Assembly (NCBI RefSeq): GCF_001375535.1
Contig: NZ_LN831197.1
Coordinates: 3,941,586-4,005,585 of the forward strand
DNA from: Bacillus niameyensis
GTDB lineage: Bacteria; Bacillota; Bacilli; Bacillales; Bacillaceae_C
DNA: 64,000 nt
Reading direction: 5' to 3'
The position numbers were made by a program, and so were the translations under genes. Positions 53,031 through 60,940 of this stretch are shown one piece after another. The stretch's first letter is position 1. Every line of letters begins with the position of its first letter. A model generated the notes under the pieces. That model was not told the origin of the DNA and did not search any database. It saw only the letters and a list, made by a program, of their open reading frames with translations.

Positions 53031-54962
53031 TCATGATCCAATGATATGCGAAGCCATTTTCCTCCTAGCAAATAAGAAGGCCCCAACCTGAATACAAAAG
53101 TAGATTCCAGCAATGATAAAGAAATGGGCGAGTATCACTGGATTTTGTGTGATCCCACCAATATCTGTTGCCATAATAACGATATACAGAAAGGCTAAAA
53201 TAATGCCCGTAATAGTTGGGATAAAGAATAGAGCCATTAATTCCTGGGAAATCGTTTTCTTTACTTCCTGTGATGTAATTCCGATCTTAGTTAATTTTTT
53301 GTATTTAAGTTTCTCCTTATCAATGTCAGAAAATAGATTGAGATATAACAAAACAAATGAGCCAAAGAAAAAAAGGATACTTAAAAAAGTTGTAACGAAA
53401 AATAAGAGACCGTTGGAATTTTTCTTGAAATTATAATTTTCCACTTTTGAGGCAACTTGAAAAAAGTCTTCTTCAAACATATATTGATTTTGAGTTCCGA
53501 TAAATGGCGGACTAGACGCATTTAATAACTTAAATTTCTCCGATAGTTCCTCTACAGCCGCAGCCGAGGATTTCCAGTTATCAAGATTAATTAAATGAAG
53601 ATTAGCTTCAAAACCATCTAACTGATGTTTCAATGACTCAAAATCGGCAGGGCTAACAACAATATATTCGAAGTTGGAAACGAATAAGTTTATCCTACTT
53701 TGAGCTATTTTTTCCTTCATTTTATAGCTCTCCTCCCCAAATGTAAGGGTTTCGCTATATTCATCTAGACCTATAATGTTTTCAGGATGGTCATTTATGT
53801 AATGAATGAATTCCCCATCCTCTAAACTTTTTTGAGTAGATGTCAGTTTATTAAATTCGTTTACCGGAATAAAGCTATAGCGCTCATACAGATCCTGATA
53901 GGCGCTTTTTTCATAGTAGTAATAAATCGGGATGACAAGGTGCTCCTTATTGTTCAATATAGAACCAACCTCGTCTTCAGGTAAAAAATTTTTAGTTTCA
54001 GTTTGCAGAAAGGCGACATCATATGGATTAATTTCAATTGCTTCTTTTTCAGATAAGTTGTAAAAGGTTAATAATAAACTGCTATAAAGAATCGTGATCA
54101 TGACCATTACTGTTATAAGCATAAACAGAGATGTAAGTTGTTTAAACTTATACTCAAGACTCGCCAATAATAATAGTTTGCGAAAATAAAAACCTTTATT
54201 TCTTTTAAAAAGCTCAATAAAAAGGCTAATCGATTGATAAAGGCTAATATACAATCCAGTAAATACGCCGATCGTCCACATGAATAGATATTCCCCAGAA
54301 GAATCAGAATAAGTCAAATAAAGAAACAAGAGTGATCCAGTTAAAAAAGCTAGTCCGATCCCACCAATCAATGGACTTTTCATTTTGTTTGTCTCAGCAA
54401 CTTTATCGCTCTTCAAATTTTGAGCAATATTTCTTCTCAGAGTAAGAAACAGTGAATTTCCAGCTGCTATGAAAAAAACAATGACAAAAGCAATAATGGA
54501 ATAAAGAAACATATTACTTGTTAAATGAAAGGAAACAGCTTGTAATCCCACGCTATTTATTAGTACCAAAAAGAAAAGTCTAGAAAAGACAGTACCTCCA
54601 ATAATCCCAGTAATAATGGAGGAGAGAGCGATAACCCCGTTTTCTAACAATAACAGCTTACTAATGTCGCGATTTGACATTCCTAATGTCATGAAAAGCG
54701 CAAACTCACTTTTTCTTTGCTTCATAAAAATAAAATGGGCATAATAGATGAAAAAAATAGTAAACACTATCAGGGCTGCAGTGGGTATTTTTAAAGCATC
54801 TTGGACGCCGTCTAACTGTTTTGCCTCACTGATTTGCTCATTGAAATAGACTGTGGAAAACATAAAGAAGAACATTACAGCAAAGCTATTGCACAAAAAG
54901 TAAAATAGGTATTTCTTATAATGAGCTTTAGCCATTTTCCAGACAATTTGACTAAACGTCAT
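53031..54962 (-). CDS. BceB-type ABC transporter permease (FtsX family)
   Basis: 643-residue permease of the peptide-antibiotic resistance family. Ten predicted transmembrane helices are arranged as one helix, a group of five, a large extracytoplasmic domain at about residues 305-520, then three to four terminal helices. This large sensor domain is the BceB/YxdM/PsdB hallmark; those proteins sense and detoxify bacitracin or lantibiotic-type peptides. Its 5' end overlaps the ATPase gene by 11 bp. No BceRS-like kinase and regulator pair is adjacent, although these transporters normally signal through one. Confidence 0.87.
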   Translation of the reverse strand: MTFSQIVWKMAKAHYKKYLFYFLCNSFAVMFFFMFSTVYFNEQISEAKQLDGVQDALKIPTAALIVFTIFFIYYAHFIFMKQRKSEFALFMTLGMSNRDISKLLLLENGVIALSSIITGIIGGTVFSRLFFLVLINSVGLQAVSFHLTSNMFLYSIIAFVIVFFIAAGNSLFLTLRRNIAQNLKSDKVAETNKMKSPLIGGIGLAFLTGSLLFLYLTYSDSSGEYLFMWTIGVFTGLYISLYQSISLFIELFKRNKGFYFRKLLLLASLEYKFKQLTSLFMLITVMVMITILYSSLLLTFYNLSEKEAIEINPYDVAFLQTETKNFLPEDEVGSILNNKEHLVIPIYYYYEKSAYQDLYERYSFIPVNEFNKLTSTQKSLEDGEFIHYINDHPENIIGLDEYSETLTFGEESYKMKEKIAQSRINLFVSNFEYIVVSPADFESLKHQLDGFEANLHLINLDNWKSSAAAVEELSEKFKLLNASSPPFIGTQNQYMFEEDFFQVASKVENYNFKKNSNGLLFFVTTFLSILFFFGSFVLLYLNLFSDIDKEKLKYKKLTKIGITSQEVKKTISQELMALFFIPTITGIILAFLYIVIMATDIGGITQNPVILAHFFIIAGIYFCIQVGAFLFARRKMASHIIGS

Positions 54963-55716
54963 ACGTTCTCCCTCCTAAAATAGCGAGGTTATCCATAATT
55001 TGATTAAAAAACTCCTTCCTGTTACTCTTTTTTACAATTGAGGAATGGATAAGTCCATCCTTTATAAAAATTACTTTTTGGCAGTAGCTTGCAGCGAAAA
55101 CATCGTGTGTTACTATGAGTACAGTTGTCGCAAGTTCATACACTATTTTTTCAAAGCATTCCATAATAACAGCTGAAGATTTAGAGTCTAAATTTCCAGT
55201 CGGTTCATCAGCAAATATGATGTTTGGTTTATTCACTAATGCTCGACTAACGGCTGTTCGCTGTTGTTGCCCTCCAGAGACCTCGTAAGGATATTTATTT
55301 AAGATGGATTCGATTTCAAAAAGTTTTGCAAGGTTTCTAACCCTTTCTTCCATCTCATTTGCTGATTTCTTTTCAAGAATCATTGGTAGAATAATATTTT
55401 CTTTTACTGTGAGGCTATCTAAAAGGTTAAAATCTTGAAAGACAAAGCCTAATTGTTTACGGCGAAATAGCGCAATTTGATCTCCAGTTATTTTGTTCAA
55501 ATCTTGACCGGAGATAGCTACATCGCCCGAAGTTGGTTGGTCGATCCCGCTTAAAATATTTAAGAAAGTTGTCTTTCCACTTCCGGATGGACCCATTATG
55601 GCTATAAACTCACCCTTGTTCATGGACAAGCTTACTCCTCCTAACGCAGCCGTGGAACTAGCCTCTCCTGCTTCGCCGTAAACTTTGACGATATGACTAG
55701 CATCTAAAATGAGCAC
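54952..55716 (-). CDS. BceA-type ABC transporter ATP-binding protein
   Basis: 254-residue ATPase partner of the adjacent FtsX-type permease. Walker A is GPSGSGKTT near residue 42, the Q-loop is VFQDFNLLD, the signature is VSGGQQQRTAVSRAL, Walker B is IIFADEPTGNLD, and the H-loop is VTHDV. The C-terminal FFNQIMDNLAILGG matches the BceA/YxdL type. The reverse-strand ATG follows GGAGGAAAAG. Upstream, TTACAATTCAGTGAA near 55796 weakly resembles a BceR-type TTACA-N4-TGTAA operator, but the second half is poor. Confidence 0.87.
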   Translation of the reverse strand: MLILDASHIVKVYGEAGEASSTAALGGVSLSMNKGEFIAIMGPSGSGKTTFLNILSGIDQPTSGDVAISGQDLNKITGDQIALFRRKQLGFVFQDFNLLDSLTVKENIILPMILEKKSANEMEERVRNLAKLFEIESILNKYPYEVSGGQQQRTAVSRALVNKPNIIFADEPTGNLDSKSSAVIMECFEKIVYELATTVLIVTHDVFAASYCQKVIFIKDGLIHSSIVKKSNRKEFFNQIMDNLAILGGRTYDV

Positions 55717-55935
55717 CTTTTCTCCTCCAAGTCATGACATATTATTATTTTAATCCACAAAAATAATTTGTAACCTTTATTATTGGGAAATATCTTACAA
55801 TTCAGTGAAGGAAAAAATATAAAAGTTGTTTATAAAAATTAGCAGGATAAGTTTTGCTTTTGTCGAAATTTATCTAGTGTACAAACTTAGCGGTTAAATA
55901 TAAAAAAACAGCTGCGATAACAGGAGGTAACAGTA

Positions 55936-56991
55936 ATGGAAAAGATTAAAGTTGCGGTTATTGGTTGTGGGACGATAGCACCAAGCCACATCCAGGCTTA
56001 CTTGAAGAACGAGTTAACTGAAATAAAGTATTTTGTAGATATTATCCCTGAGCGTGCAGAAAATTACGCTGAAAAATATGGTGTCCCATACACAGAGACA
56101 GATTATCGTAAAATTTTGGAAGATGACGAAATTGTTGCGATCTCGGTCTGTACGCCAAACGGTACCCATGCTCAGATTTCCATTGATTGCTTAAATGCTG
56201 GCAAACATGTTTTATGTGAAAAGCCTGCGGCAATGAATATGGAGCAAGTTTACGCAATGCAAGAAGCAGCCAACCGTAATAATCGGATTTTGAATATCGG
56301 TGTTGTTAATCGCTTTCACACATCTGTTAACAAAGTGAAAGAAATGATTGACCGAGGTGATCTTGGAAATATTTATCATGTGTATTGTTCTTTCCGAAGC
56401 CATCGCGGAATTCCAGGGCTTGGCGGTCCATTTACAACAAAAGCCGAGTCGGGTGGAGGAGTATTAATTGACTGGGGAGTTCATTACCTAGATCTCATTT
56501 TCTATTGCTTAAGTAATCCACAAATTAAAACTGTTTCAGGTACAGCACATTGTCAATTGGGTAAGGATATGGAAAATTATACGTATAAAGGCATGTGGGC
56601 TGGTCCTCCTAACTATAACGGTACTTATGATGTAGACGATTTTGTAACTGGTTTTATTCGCACAGACGGGCCAACACTTACGCTCAATGGAGCTTGGGCA
56701 CAAAATATCGGAGAAGCTGCGCAGTATATTGAATTCCTAGGTGATAAAGGTGGAATCAAACTGCAATATGGCGGCGACTTTAAATTCTTTACAGCTGAAA
56801 ATGGGAATCTGCTAGAAGTCACTCCATCCTACTCTCACAGTGACATGTTCTATGAGGAGATTGATGGTTTCGTTAAATCAGCTATTAAAAATGAAAAAAT
56901 TCGCTCACATATTGATAATGTCCTTATTACATCTCAAGTTATGGAAGCGATCTATGAGTCTTCCGAAAAAGGAAAAGAAGTGGAGTTATAG
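55936..56991 (+). CDS. Gfo/Idh/MocA-family oxidoreductase
   Basis: 351-residue NAD(P)-dependent dehydrogenase. The Rossmann motif is GCGTIAPSHIQ at residues 11-21, the cofactor signature CEKPAAMN is at about residue 96, and the catalytic-type lysine/histidine region is GGGVLIDWGVHYLD. Substrates in this family are sugars, inositols and related polyols. It is intact, unlike the remnant at 49.9 kb, and might functionally replace it for the isomerase and MFS module; that is inference. The ATG follows ACAGGAGG. It is monocistronic with its own terminator. Confidence 0.85.
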   Translation: MEKIKVAVIGCGTIAPSHIQAYLKNELTEIKYFVDIIPERAENYAEKYGVPYTETDYRKILEDDEIVAISVCTPNGTHAQISIDCLNAGKHVLCEKPAAMNMEQVYAMQEAANRNNRILNIGVVNRFHTSVNKVKEMIDRGDLGNIYHVYCSFRSHRGIPGLGGPFTTKAESGGGVLIDWGVHYLDLIFYCLSNPQIKTVSGTAHCQLGKDMENYTYKGMWAGPPNYNGTYDVDDFVTGFIRTDGPTLTLNGAWAQNIGEAAQYIEFLGDKGGIKLQYGGDFKFFTAENGNLLEVTPSYSHSDMFYEEIDGFVKSAIKNEKIRSHIDNVLITSQVMEAIYESSEKGKEVEL

Positions 56992-57006
56992 TAACTTGGG
57001 AAACAA

Positions 57007-57046
57007 AAGCAAGGCTGTAATGATCTTTTATAGCCTTGCTTTTTTA
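57007..57046 (+). terminator. Intrinsic terminator after the oxidoreductase gene
   Basis: AAGCAAGGCT and AGCCTTGCTT form a 10-bp perfect stem followed by TTTTT. Confidence 0.88.
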
Positions 57047-57048
57047 AA

Positions 57049-57074
57049 TTTGTATAGGGATTTAATGGTATAAT
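57049..57074 (+). promoter_or_regulatory. Extended -10 promoter for the small toxin-like gene
   Basis: TGGTATAAT (TG at 57066, -10 at 57069-57074) is an extended -10 element. A clear -35 at the right distance is not present, which is acceptable for this promoter type. Confidence 0.5.
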
Positions 57075-57163
57075 GAGTATGTAATAGAATAGGTTTTCAA
57101 GGGTGGTCAGCACCATTCCATTGTCCCTGTCTCGGTCAATTTGAGATGGAGGGAGATGCTGTT

Positions 57164-57250
57164 ATGATGACTGTATTCGAGGGGTTAATGCTTGCAATCG
57201 CTTTTTCAAGTTTAATCCTGGCAATCCTGTCATTTAACCATAAGAAATAA
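57164..57250 (+). CDS. Putative holin-like toxin peptide (type I toxin-antitoxin)
   Basis: 28-residue peptide beginning MMTVFEGLMLAIAF and ending SFNHKK: a short polar start, one hydrophobic helix and a basic tail. This is the pattern of the small putative holin-like toxins (Hol_Tox) common in bacilli and lactobacilli. The start has GGAGGG 10 bp upstream. The transcript has a long, hairpin-forming leader (GGTGGTCAGCACC near 57100) that may hide the ribosome site, as in known type I toxins. Inverted repeats and an antisense region follow at the 3' end. Such peptides insert in the membrane and are silenced by a convergent antisense RNA. Confidence 0.68.
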   Translation: MMTVFEGLMLAIAFSSLILAILSFNHKK

Positions 57251-57389
57251 TCCGCCCTTGAGCCTAGCAAGCGATGGGCGGATTATCCGCAAATTGCTGA
57301 TCGCCTTTAAAGCGATTCTATTACTGACCGTTCGGCGTTCCAGCGCCGTACGGTCGTTTTTAATATATTCCATTTTCATATTTATTATA
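57236..57389 (-). ncRNA. Candidate antisense RNA to the holin-like toxin mRNA
   Basis: On the reverse strand TATAAT (57389-57384) could start a transcript near 57375. It would copy the 57326-57355 hairpin in antisense and end at the AATAATCCGCCC/GGGCGGATTAT stem (57247-57286), overlapping the toxin stop. The -35 is weak, and the end has few U residues. The arrangement matches known type I modules, but the RNA itself is inferred. Confidence 0.35.
57326..57360 (+). terminator. Intrinsic terminator of the toxin mRNA
   Basis: GACCGT and CGGCG pair with CGCCG and ACGGTC around TTCCAG and are followed by GTTTTT. It may also form the recognition loop for the antisense RNA. Confidence 0.8.
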
Positions 57390-57501
57390 ACATAAAATGA
57401 AATAATGGTTCACTTATTGAAATATGGTTTTGAGAAAAATATTTATAATTTAATGTAATGAAAATTTGATTATTACTAAAGAATATATTAGAATAACACT
57501 A

Positions 57502-57526
57502 ATTAGAGATATACAAATTAGAGAAT
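57502..57526 (+). promoter_or_regulatory. Candidate MhqR operator at mhqR
   Basis: ATTAGAG-N8-ATTAGAG (starts 57502 and 57517), preceded by ATTAGA at 57487, repeats with a 15-bp step. Nearly the same sequence occurs before mhqO at 58100-58124, which points to one shared regulator and autoregulation. Confidence 0.6.
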
Positions 57527-57547
57527 TTTAAAATAGGTGATGATTAT

Positions 57548-58003
57548 ATGAATAGTTCAGAAAGCTTAAATCAAGACCAGGAATTATCCTTAAAACTATA
57601 TGTTGTTTTATACCGCGCATTGCAAGCGATTGATAAGAAAATGGCCAATAACTATAAAAGTTATGGCATGAATCCAACAGAATTTGCGGTTCTTGAGTTG
57701 TTATTCAATAAGGGAGATCAGCCAATCCAAAAAATTGGCCAAAAAATATTAATTGCTTCAAGTAGTATAACTTATGTTGTTGATAAGTTGGAGAAAAAGA
57801 AGTATGTAAAGCGGGTGGCTTGTCCGACTGACCGAAGGGTGACTTATGCTGCTATTACAGATGAAGGAAAAGAATTAATGGAAGAAATTTTTCCTAAACA
57901 CGCAGAAACGATGACTGAAATTATGGGCGGATTAAACCTGAGTGAAAAGCAAGTTATGGTGGAGCAGTTAAAAAAGTTAGGTAAATTTAATCCAGAATCT
58001 TAG
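57548..58003 (+). CDS. mhqR: MarR-family repressor MhqR
   Basis: 151-residue winged-helix regulator. The recognition helix region is QKIGQKILIASSSITYVVDKLEKK and the wing is CPTDRRVTYAAITDEG; the phrase NPTEFAVLELL is very close to B. subtilis MhqR. That protein represses dioxygenase and hydrolase genes and is inactivated by quinones such as methylhydroquinone and catechol. Here the dioxygenase and esterase genes lie directly downstream with a shared operator sequence, which makes the assignment firm. The ATG has a modest ribosome site (ATAGGTGATG). Confidence 0.85.
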   Translation: MNSSESLNQDQELSLKLYVVLYRALQAIDKKMANNYKSYGMNPTEFAVLELLFNKGDQPIQKIGQKILIASSSITYVVDKLEKKKYVKRVACPTDRRVTYAAITDEGKELMEEIFPKHAETMTEIMGGLNLSEKQVMVEQLKKLGKFNPES

Positions 58004-58016
58004 ACAATTATTAGGG

Positions 58017-58048
58017 CAAACTGTTCGTAAAAGCAGTTTGTTTTTTTT
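58017..58048 (+). terminator. Intrinsic terminator after mhqR
   Basis: CAAACTG and CAGTTTG form a 7-bp stem followed by eight T residues. Confidence 0.85.
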
Positions 58049-58089
58049 GTAGCCTGCATAATTGACAGAACTAGAAAAATATATTATTA

Positions 58090-58124
58090 TATATCTCATA
58101 TTAGAGATATATAAATTAGAGATA
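58090..58124 (+). promoter_or_regulatory. MhqR operator upstream of mhqO-mhqD
   Basis: TATATCTC-N6-GAGATATA (58090-58111) is a perfect 8-bp inverted repeat of the MhqR type (ATCTC...GAGAT). It is followed by a second ATTAGAG at 58115, in the same 15-bp phase as at the mhqR gene. Confidence 0.7.
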
Positions 58125-58191
58125 ATTTAAGCGAATCTTAATGAGTCTCTAGTTCCTATAACAGTACTAAGATAAAGGAGAGGAATCAACA

Positions 58192-59178
58192 ATGAACGAA
58201 TTAAAAGGAATTCACCATGTTACAGCCATTACAAGCAGTGCGGAAAAGATATATGATTTTTTTACAAATGTATTAGGAGTTCGTTTAGTTAAGAAAACAG
58301 TGAACCAAGATGATATTCAAACATATCATTTGTTTTTTGCGGATGATGTTGGTGGACCTGGTACAGATATGACGTTTTTTGACTTTCCAGGAATACCAAA
58401 AGGGGTACATGGCACAGATGAAATTTCTAAAACTTCTTTCCGCGTTCCAACTGATGCGGCTTTAGATTATTGGGTCAAGCGATTTAACCGATTGAATGTA
58501 AAACATACAGAGATCAAAGAACAATTTGGCAGGAAGACACTTTCTTTCGCAGATTTTGATGACCAACAATACCAATTAATATCTGATGAACATAATAAAG
58601 GGGTGGTGTCTGGTACACCATGGAAAAAAGGTCCGGTTCCATTGGAATATGCGATTACTGGTTTAGGTCCCATTTTCGTTCGGGTTTCTCAATTTGATTA
58701 TTTTAAGGCACTTCTTGAAGAAGTCTTTATGTTTAAGGAAGTTGCCGAAGATGGTTCCTTCCATTTATTTGAAATGGGCGAGGGTGGTAACGGTGCGCAA
58801 GTAGTTGTGGAATACAATACGATGCTACCTAGTGCCCGCCAAGGATTTGGAACAGTTCATCACGCGGCTTTCCGTGTAGAAGATCGTGCTCATTTAGATG
58901 AATGGACAAAACGTTTGCAGTCCTTCCGTTTACCGAATTCTGGATTTGTCGAGCGGTTCTATTTTGGCTCCTTATATTCTAGAGTGACTCCACAAATTTT
59001 ATTTGAAATCGCCACAGATGGACCTGGGTTTATGGAAGATGAGCCATACGAAACTTTAGGAGAAAAATTATCATTGCCGCCATACTTTGAAGCACAGCGG
59101 GATGAAATTGAGAAGCTAGTTCGTCCAATTGATACTGTTAGAAGTACAAAAGAATTCCAAAAAGAATATGAGAACTAA
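58192..59178 (+). CDS. mhqO: Ring-cleaving dioxygenase of the quinone-stress regulon (MhqO type)
   Basis: 328-residue vicinal-oxygen-chelate dioxygenase with two VOC halves. Metal ligands are expected in GIHHVTA (residue 8 or 9), TVHHAAF near residue 221 and ILFEIATDGPG near residue 272. In B. subtilis MhqO/MhqA-type enzymes open quinol rings and detoxify methylhydroquinone and catechol. The ATG follows AAAGGAGAGG. It is transcribed with mhqD, 15 bp downstream, behind the MhqR operator. Confidence 0.86.
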   Translation: MNELKGIHHVTAITSSAEKIYDFFTNVLGVRLVKKTVNQDDIQTYHLFFADDVGGPGTDMTFFDFPGIPKGVHGTDEISKTSFRVPTDAALDYWVKRFNRLNVKHTEIKEQFGRKTLSFADFDDQQYQLISDEHNKGVVSGTPWKKGPVPLEYAITGLGPIFVRVSQFDYFKALLEEVFMFKEVAEDGSFHLFEMGEGGNGAQVVVEYNTMLPSARQGFGTVHHAAFRVEDRAHLDEWTKRLQSFRLPNSGFVERFYFGSLYSRVTPQILFEIATDGPGFMEDEPYETLGEKLSLPPYFEAQRDEIEKLVRPIDTVRSTKEFQKEYEN

Positions 59179-59193
59179 GGGGGAGGTTTAACC

Positions 59194-59802
59194 ATGAGGC
59201 ATATTTTTATTAAAGGAAATGATTCGGCAAAACCAACTCTACTTTTATTACATGGAACAGGTGGAACAGAGCATGACTTACTAGCATTGGCAGAAAGAAT
59301 TGATCCAGATGCAAATGTGATAAGTGTTAGAGGAAATGTGTTAGAAAATGGAATGCCGCGTTTTTTCCGACGTTTAGCCGAAGGAATCTTTGATGAAGAG
59401 GATTTGGTTTTCCGTACAAAAGAGTTAAATGAATTTTTGGATGAAGCAGCTGAAAAATATGGATTTGATCGCGAGAACATCGTGGCGATCGGTTATTCAA
59501 ACGGTGCTAATATCGCAGGAAGCTTGCTTTTCCATTATCAAGGTGCCCTAAAAGGAGCGATCTTGCATCATCCAATGGTACCGAGACGAGGAATTGAGCT
59601 TCCTGAATTATCAGGCAAACCTATTTTTATTGCAGCTGGTACGAATGATCCGATTTGTCCTTCGAAAGAGTCGGAAGATCTCAAATCGTTATTGGAAAAT
59701 GCTGGTGCGGATGTTGAACTTCATTGGGAAAATAGAGGCCACCAGTTGACAATGAGTGAAGTGGAAGCAGCAGGTAAGTGGTATCGGGAGAATGTGCTGT
59801 AG
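59194..59802 (+). CDS. mhqD: Carboxylesterase/phospholipase-like hydrolase MhqD
   Basis: 202-residue alpha/beta hydrolase. The oxyanion loop is LLHGTGGTEHDL, the nucleophile is in GYSNGA near residue 107, the acid is in AGTNDPICP, and the histidine is in NRGHQLT. B. subtilis mhqD belongs to the MhqR regulon and helps tolerate quinones; its chemical substrate is unsettled. The ATG follows AAGGGGGAGG. A terminator ends the operon. Confidence 0.86.
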   Translation: MRHIFIKGNDSAKPTLLLLHGTGGTEHDLLALAERIDPDANVISVRGNVLENGMPRFFRRLAEGIFDEEDLVFRTKELNEFLDEAAEKYGFDRENIVAIGYSNGANIAGSLLFHYQGALKGAILHHPMVPRRGIELPELSGKPIFIAAGTNDPICPSKESEDLKSLLENAGADVELHWENRGHQLTMSEVEAAGKWYRENVL

Positions 59803-59861
59803 GGATGGAAAATCTACAAATGTAAGCTTACTTAATATAAAGTAGTAACTTTCTCTAATAG

Positions 59862-59888
59862 AAAACGCCTTTCATGTGGCGTTTTTTT
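59862..59888 (+). terminator. Intrinsic terminator after mhqD
   Basis: AAAACGCC and GGCGTTTT form an 8-bp perfect stem followed by a T run. Confidence 0.88.
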
Positions 59889-60099
59889 CTTTTGAATCGA
59901 TACTGTACTTAGATGAAAATATTGAAAAAGGAGGAGAGTTCTTTTTAAACGATCAATCCAATAAACCTGAATAGAATTTTTAGGGATTGCCATCGATTTT
60001 CCAAATTATGTGGACTTCAATAAGTGAAGTTAAAGTGCAGGATTCTTAATTTTTCTGCAGAATAAAACTTGTATAAAGTATTTAGAAAGGAGAAACTAA

Positions 60100-60555
60100 T
60101 TGAGTTTAATTAAGAAAACATTATATAAAGCGGCTAAGTTAAAATGGTATATTACTAGACCAATTACTATGGGAGTTAGAATTTTATTAATTCAAGATAA
60201 AAAAATATTATTAGTGAAGCACACTTATCAGAATCATTGGTATCTTCCCGGCGGGGGCGTAGAAAAAAATGAAACTTTGGAACAGGCAATTAGAAGAGAA
60301 TGTGAAGAAGAGCTAGGTGCTAACCTTTACGACATTAAACTATTTGGTGTTTATAGTAATTTCTTTGAATATAAAAATGATCATATCGCTGTATTTATTT
60401 GTACAAACTTCACTTTACAACCAAAAAAGAATAATGAAATAGAGAAGATTAATTTATTTGAGGTTGATGATTTACCAAAGGATATTTCGCCTGGCAGTAA
60501 AAAAAGAATCCAAGAATACATAAACGAAGAATATCCTAAACATGGGAAGTGGTGA
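60100..60555 (+). CDS. Nudix hydrolase
   Basis: 151-residue Nudix protein. The Nudix box is GGGVEKNETLEQAIRRECEE followed by ELG, with all consensus positions present. A basic N-terminal stretch (KKTLYKAAKLKWYITR) precedes it. The family hydrolyses nucleoside diphosphates linked to other groups; the substrate is not predictable. The start is TTG, 8 bp after AAAGGA. It appears monocistronic, between the mhq operon and a long terminator hairpin. Confidence 0.8.
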   Translation: MSLIKKTLYKAAKLKWYITRPITMGVRILLIQDKKILLVKHTYQNHWYLPGGGVEKNETLEQAIRRECEEELGANLYDIKLFGVYSNFFEYKNDHIAVFICTNFTLQPKKNNEIEKINLFEVDDLPKDISPGSKKRIQEYINEEYPKHGKW

Positions 60556-60601
60556 TGTTGTAATTGCTAATATTATTCTCAACATGCGAACTAAAAAAAT
60601 T

Positions 60602-60656
60602 AAAGAGCCTAGCTATGCAAGTTTTTATATAAAACTTGTATAGTTAGGCTCTTTTT
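60602..60656. terminator. Long intrinsic terminator after the Nudix gene
   Basis: AAAGAGCCTAGCTATGCAAG and its near-complement CTTGTATAGTTAGGCTCTTT form a stem of about 20 bp with a T run. An A-rich left flank makes it potentially bidirectional. Confidence 0.85.
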
Positions 60657-60683
60657 ATATTAACAAATGGGCTGATTCAATTA

Positions 60684-60806
60684 TTATTGAAATGAAAGTT
60701 GCTTATCTTGTTTTCGCCACTCATATATTCCCACTCCTTCATCCTTCGGGAGAACGCTAATATAAAGCTTTCTCTCCATTATAATGCTTGAGTTTTTTTC
60801 GAACAC
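60684..60806 (-). CDS. Possible small ORF of 40 codons (doubtful)
   Basis: On the reverse strand a GTG-started frame encodes a 40-residue charged peptide containing ISVLPKDEGVGIYEWRKQDK and ending LSFQ. The composition looks protein-like rather than random, and it could be the tail of a lost gene. There is no good ribosome site, and stops lie just upstream in the frame. The surrounding 60556-60940 gap otherwise holds the Nudix terminator and the deoR-type promoter. Confidence 0.2.
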   Translation of the reverse strand: MFEKNSSIIMERKLYISVLPKDEGVGIYEWRKQDKQLSFQ

Positions 60807-60865
60807 TTTTCATCTTCAACACTCCAACATCTAGAGGGTAAAATGAAACAAAATGAATAAACATG

Positions 60866-60903
60866 AATGCATGCATTGACAATAATGAATAATCAGGCAT
60901 AAT
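60866..60903 (+). promoter_or_regulatory. Promoter with palindromic operator before the DeoR-type regulator
   Basis: TTGACA (60876-60881) and CATAAT (60898-60903) are separated by 16 bp. AATGCATGCATT (60866-60877) is a perfect 12-bp palindrome overlapping the -35, a likely autoregulatory site. Confidence 0.55.
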
Positions 60904-60940
60904 ATGATGTAACAATAACTCTTTCGAGAGGATGAAAGTC

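Noticed and set aside
53113-53436. 107-codon forward frame opposite the BceB-type gene
   Set aside because: It is an antisense shadow of the permease coding sequence with no ribosome site.
59930-59975. Strong Shine-Dalgarno-like AAGGAGGAGAG after mhqD
   Set aside because: No ATG, GTG or TTG follows at a usable distance; the short open frame that comes after has no start and stops at once.
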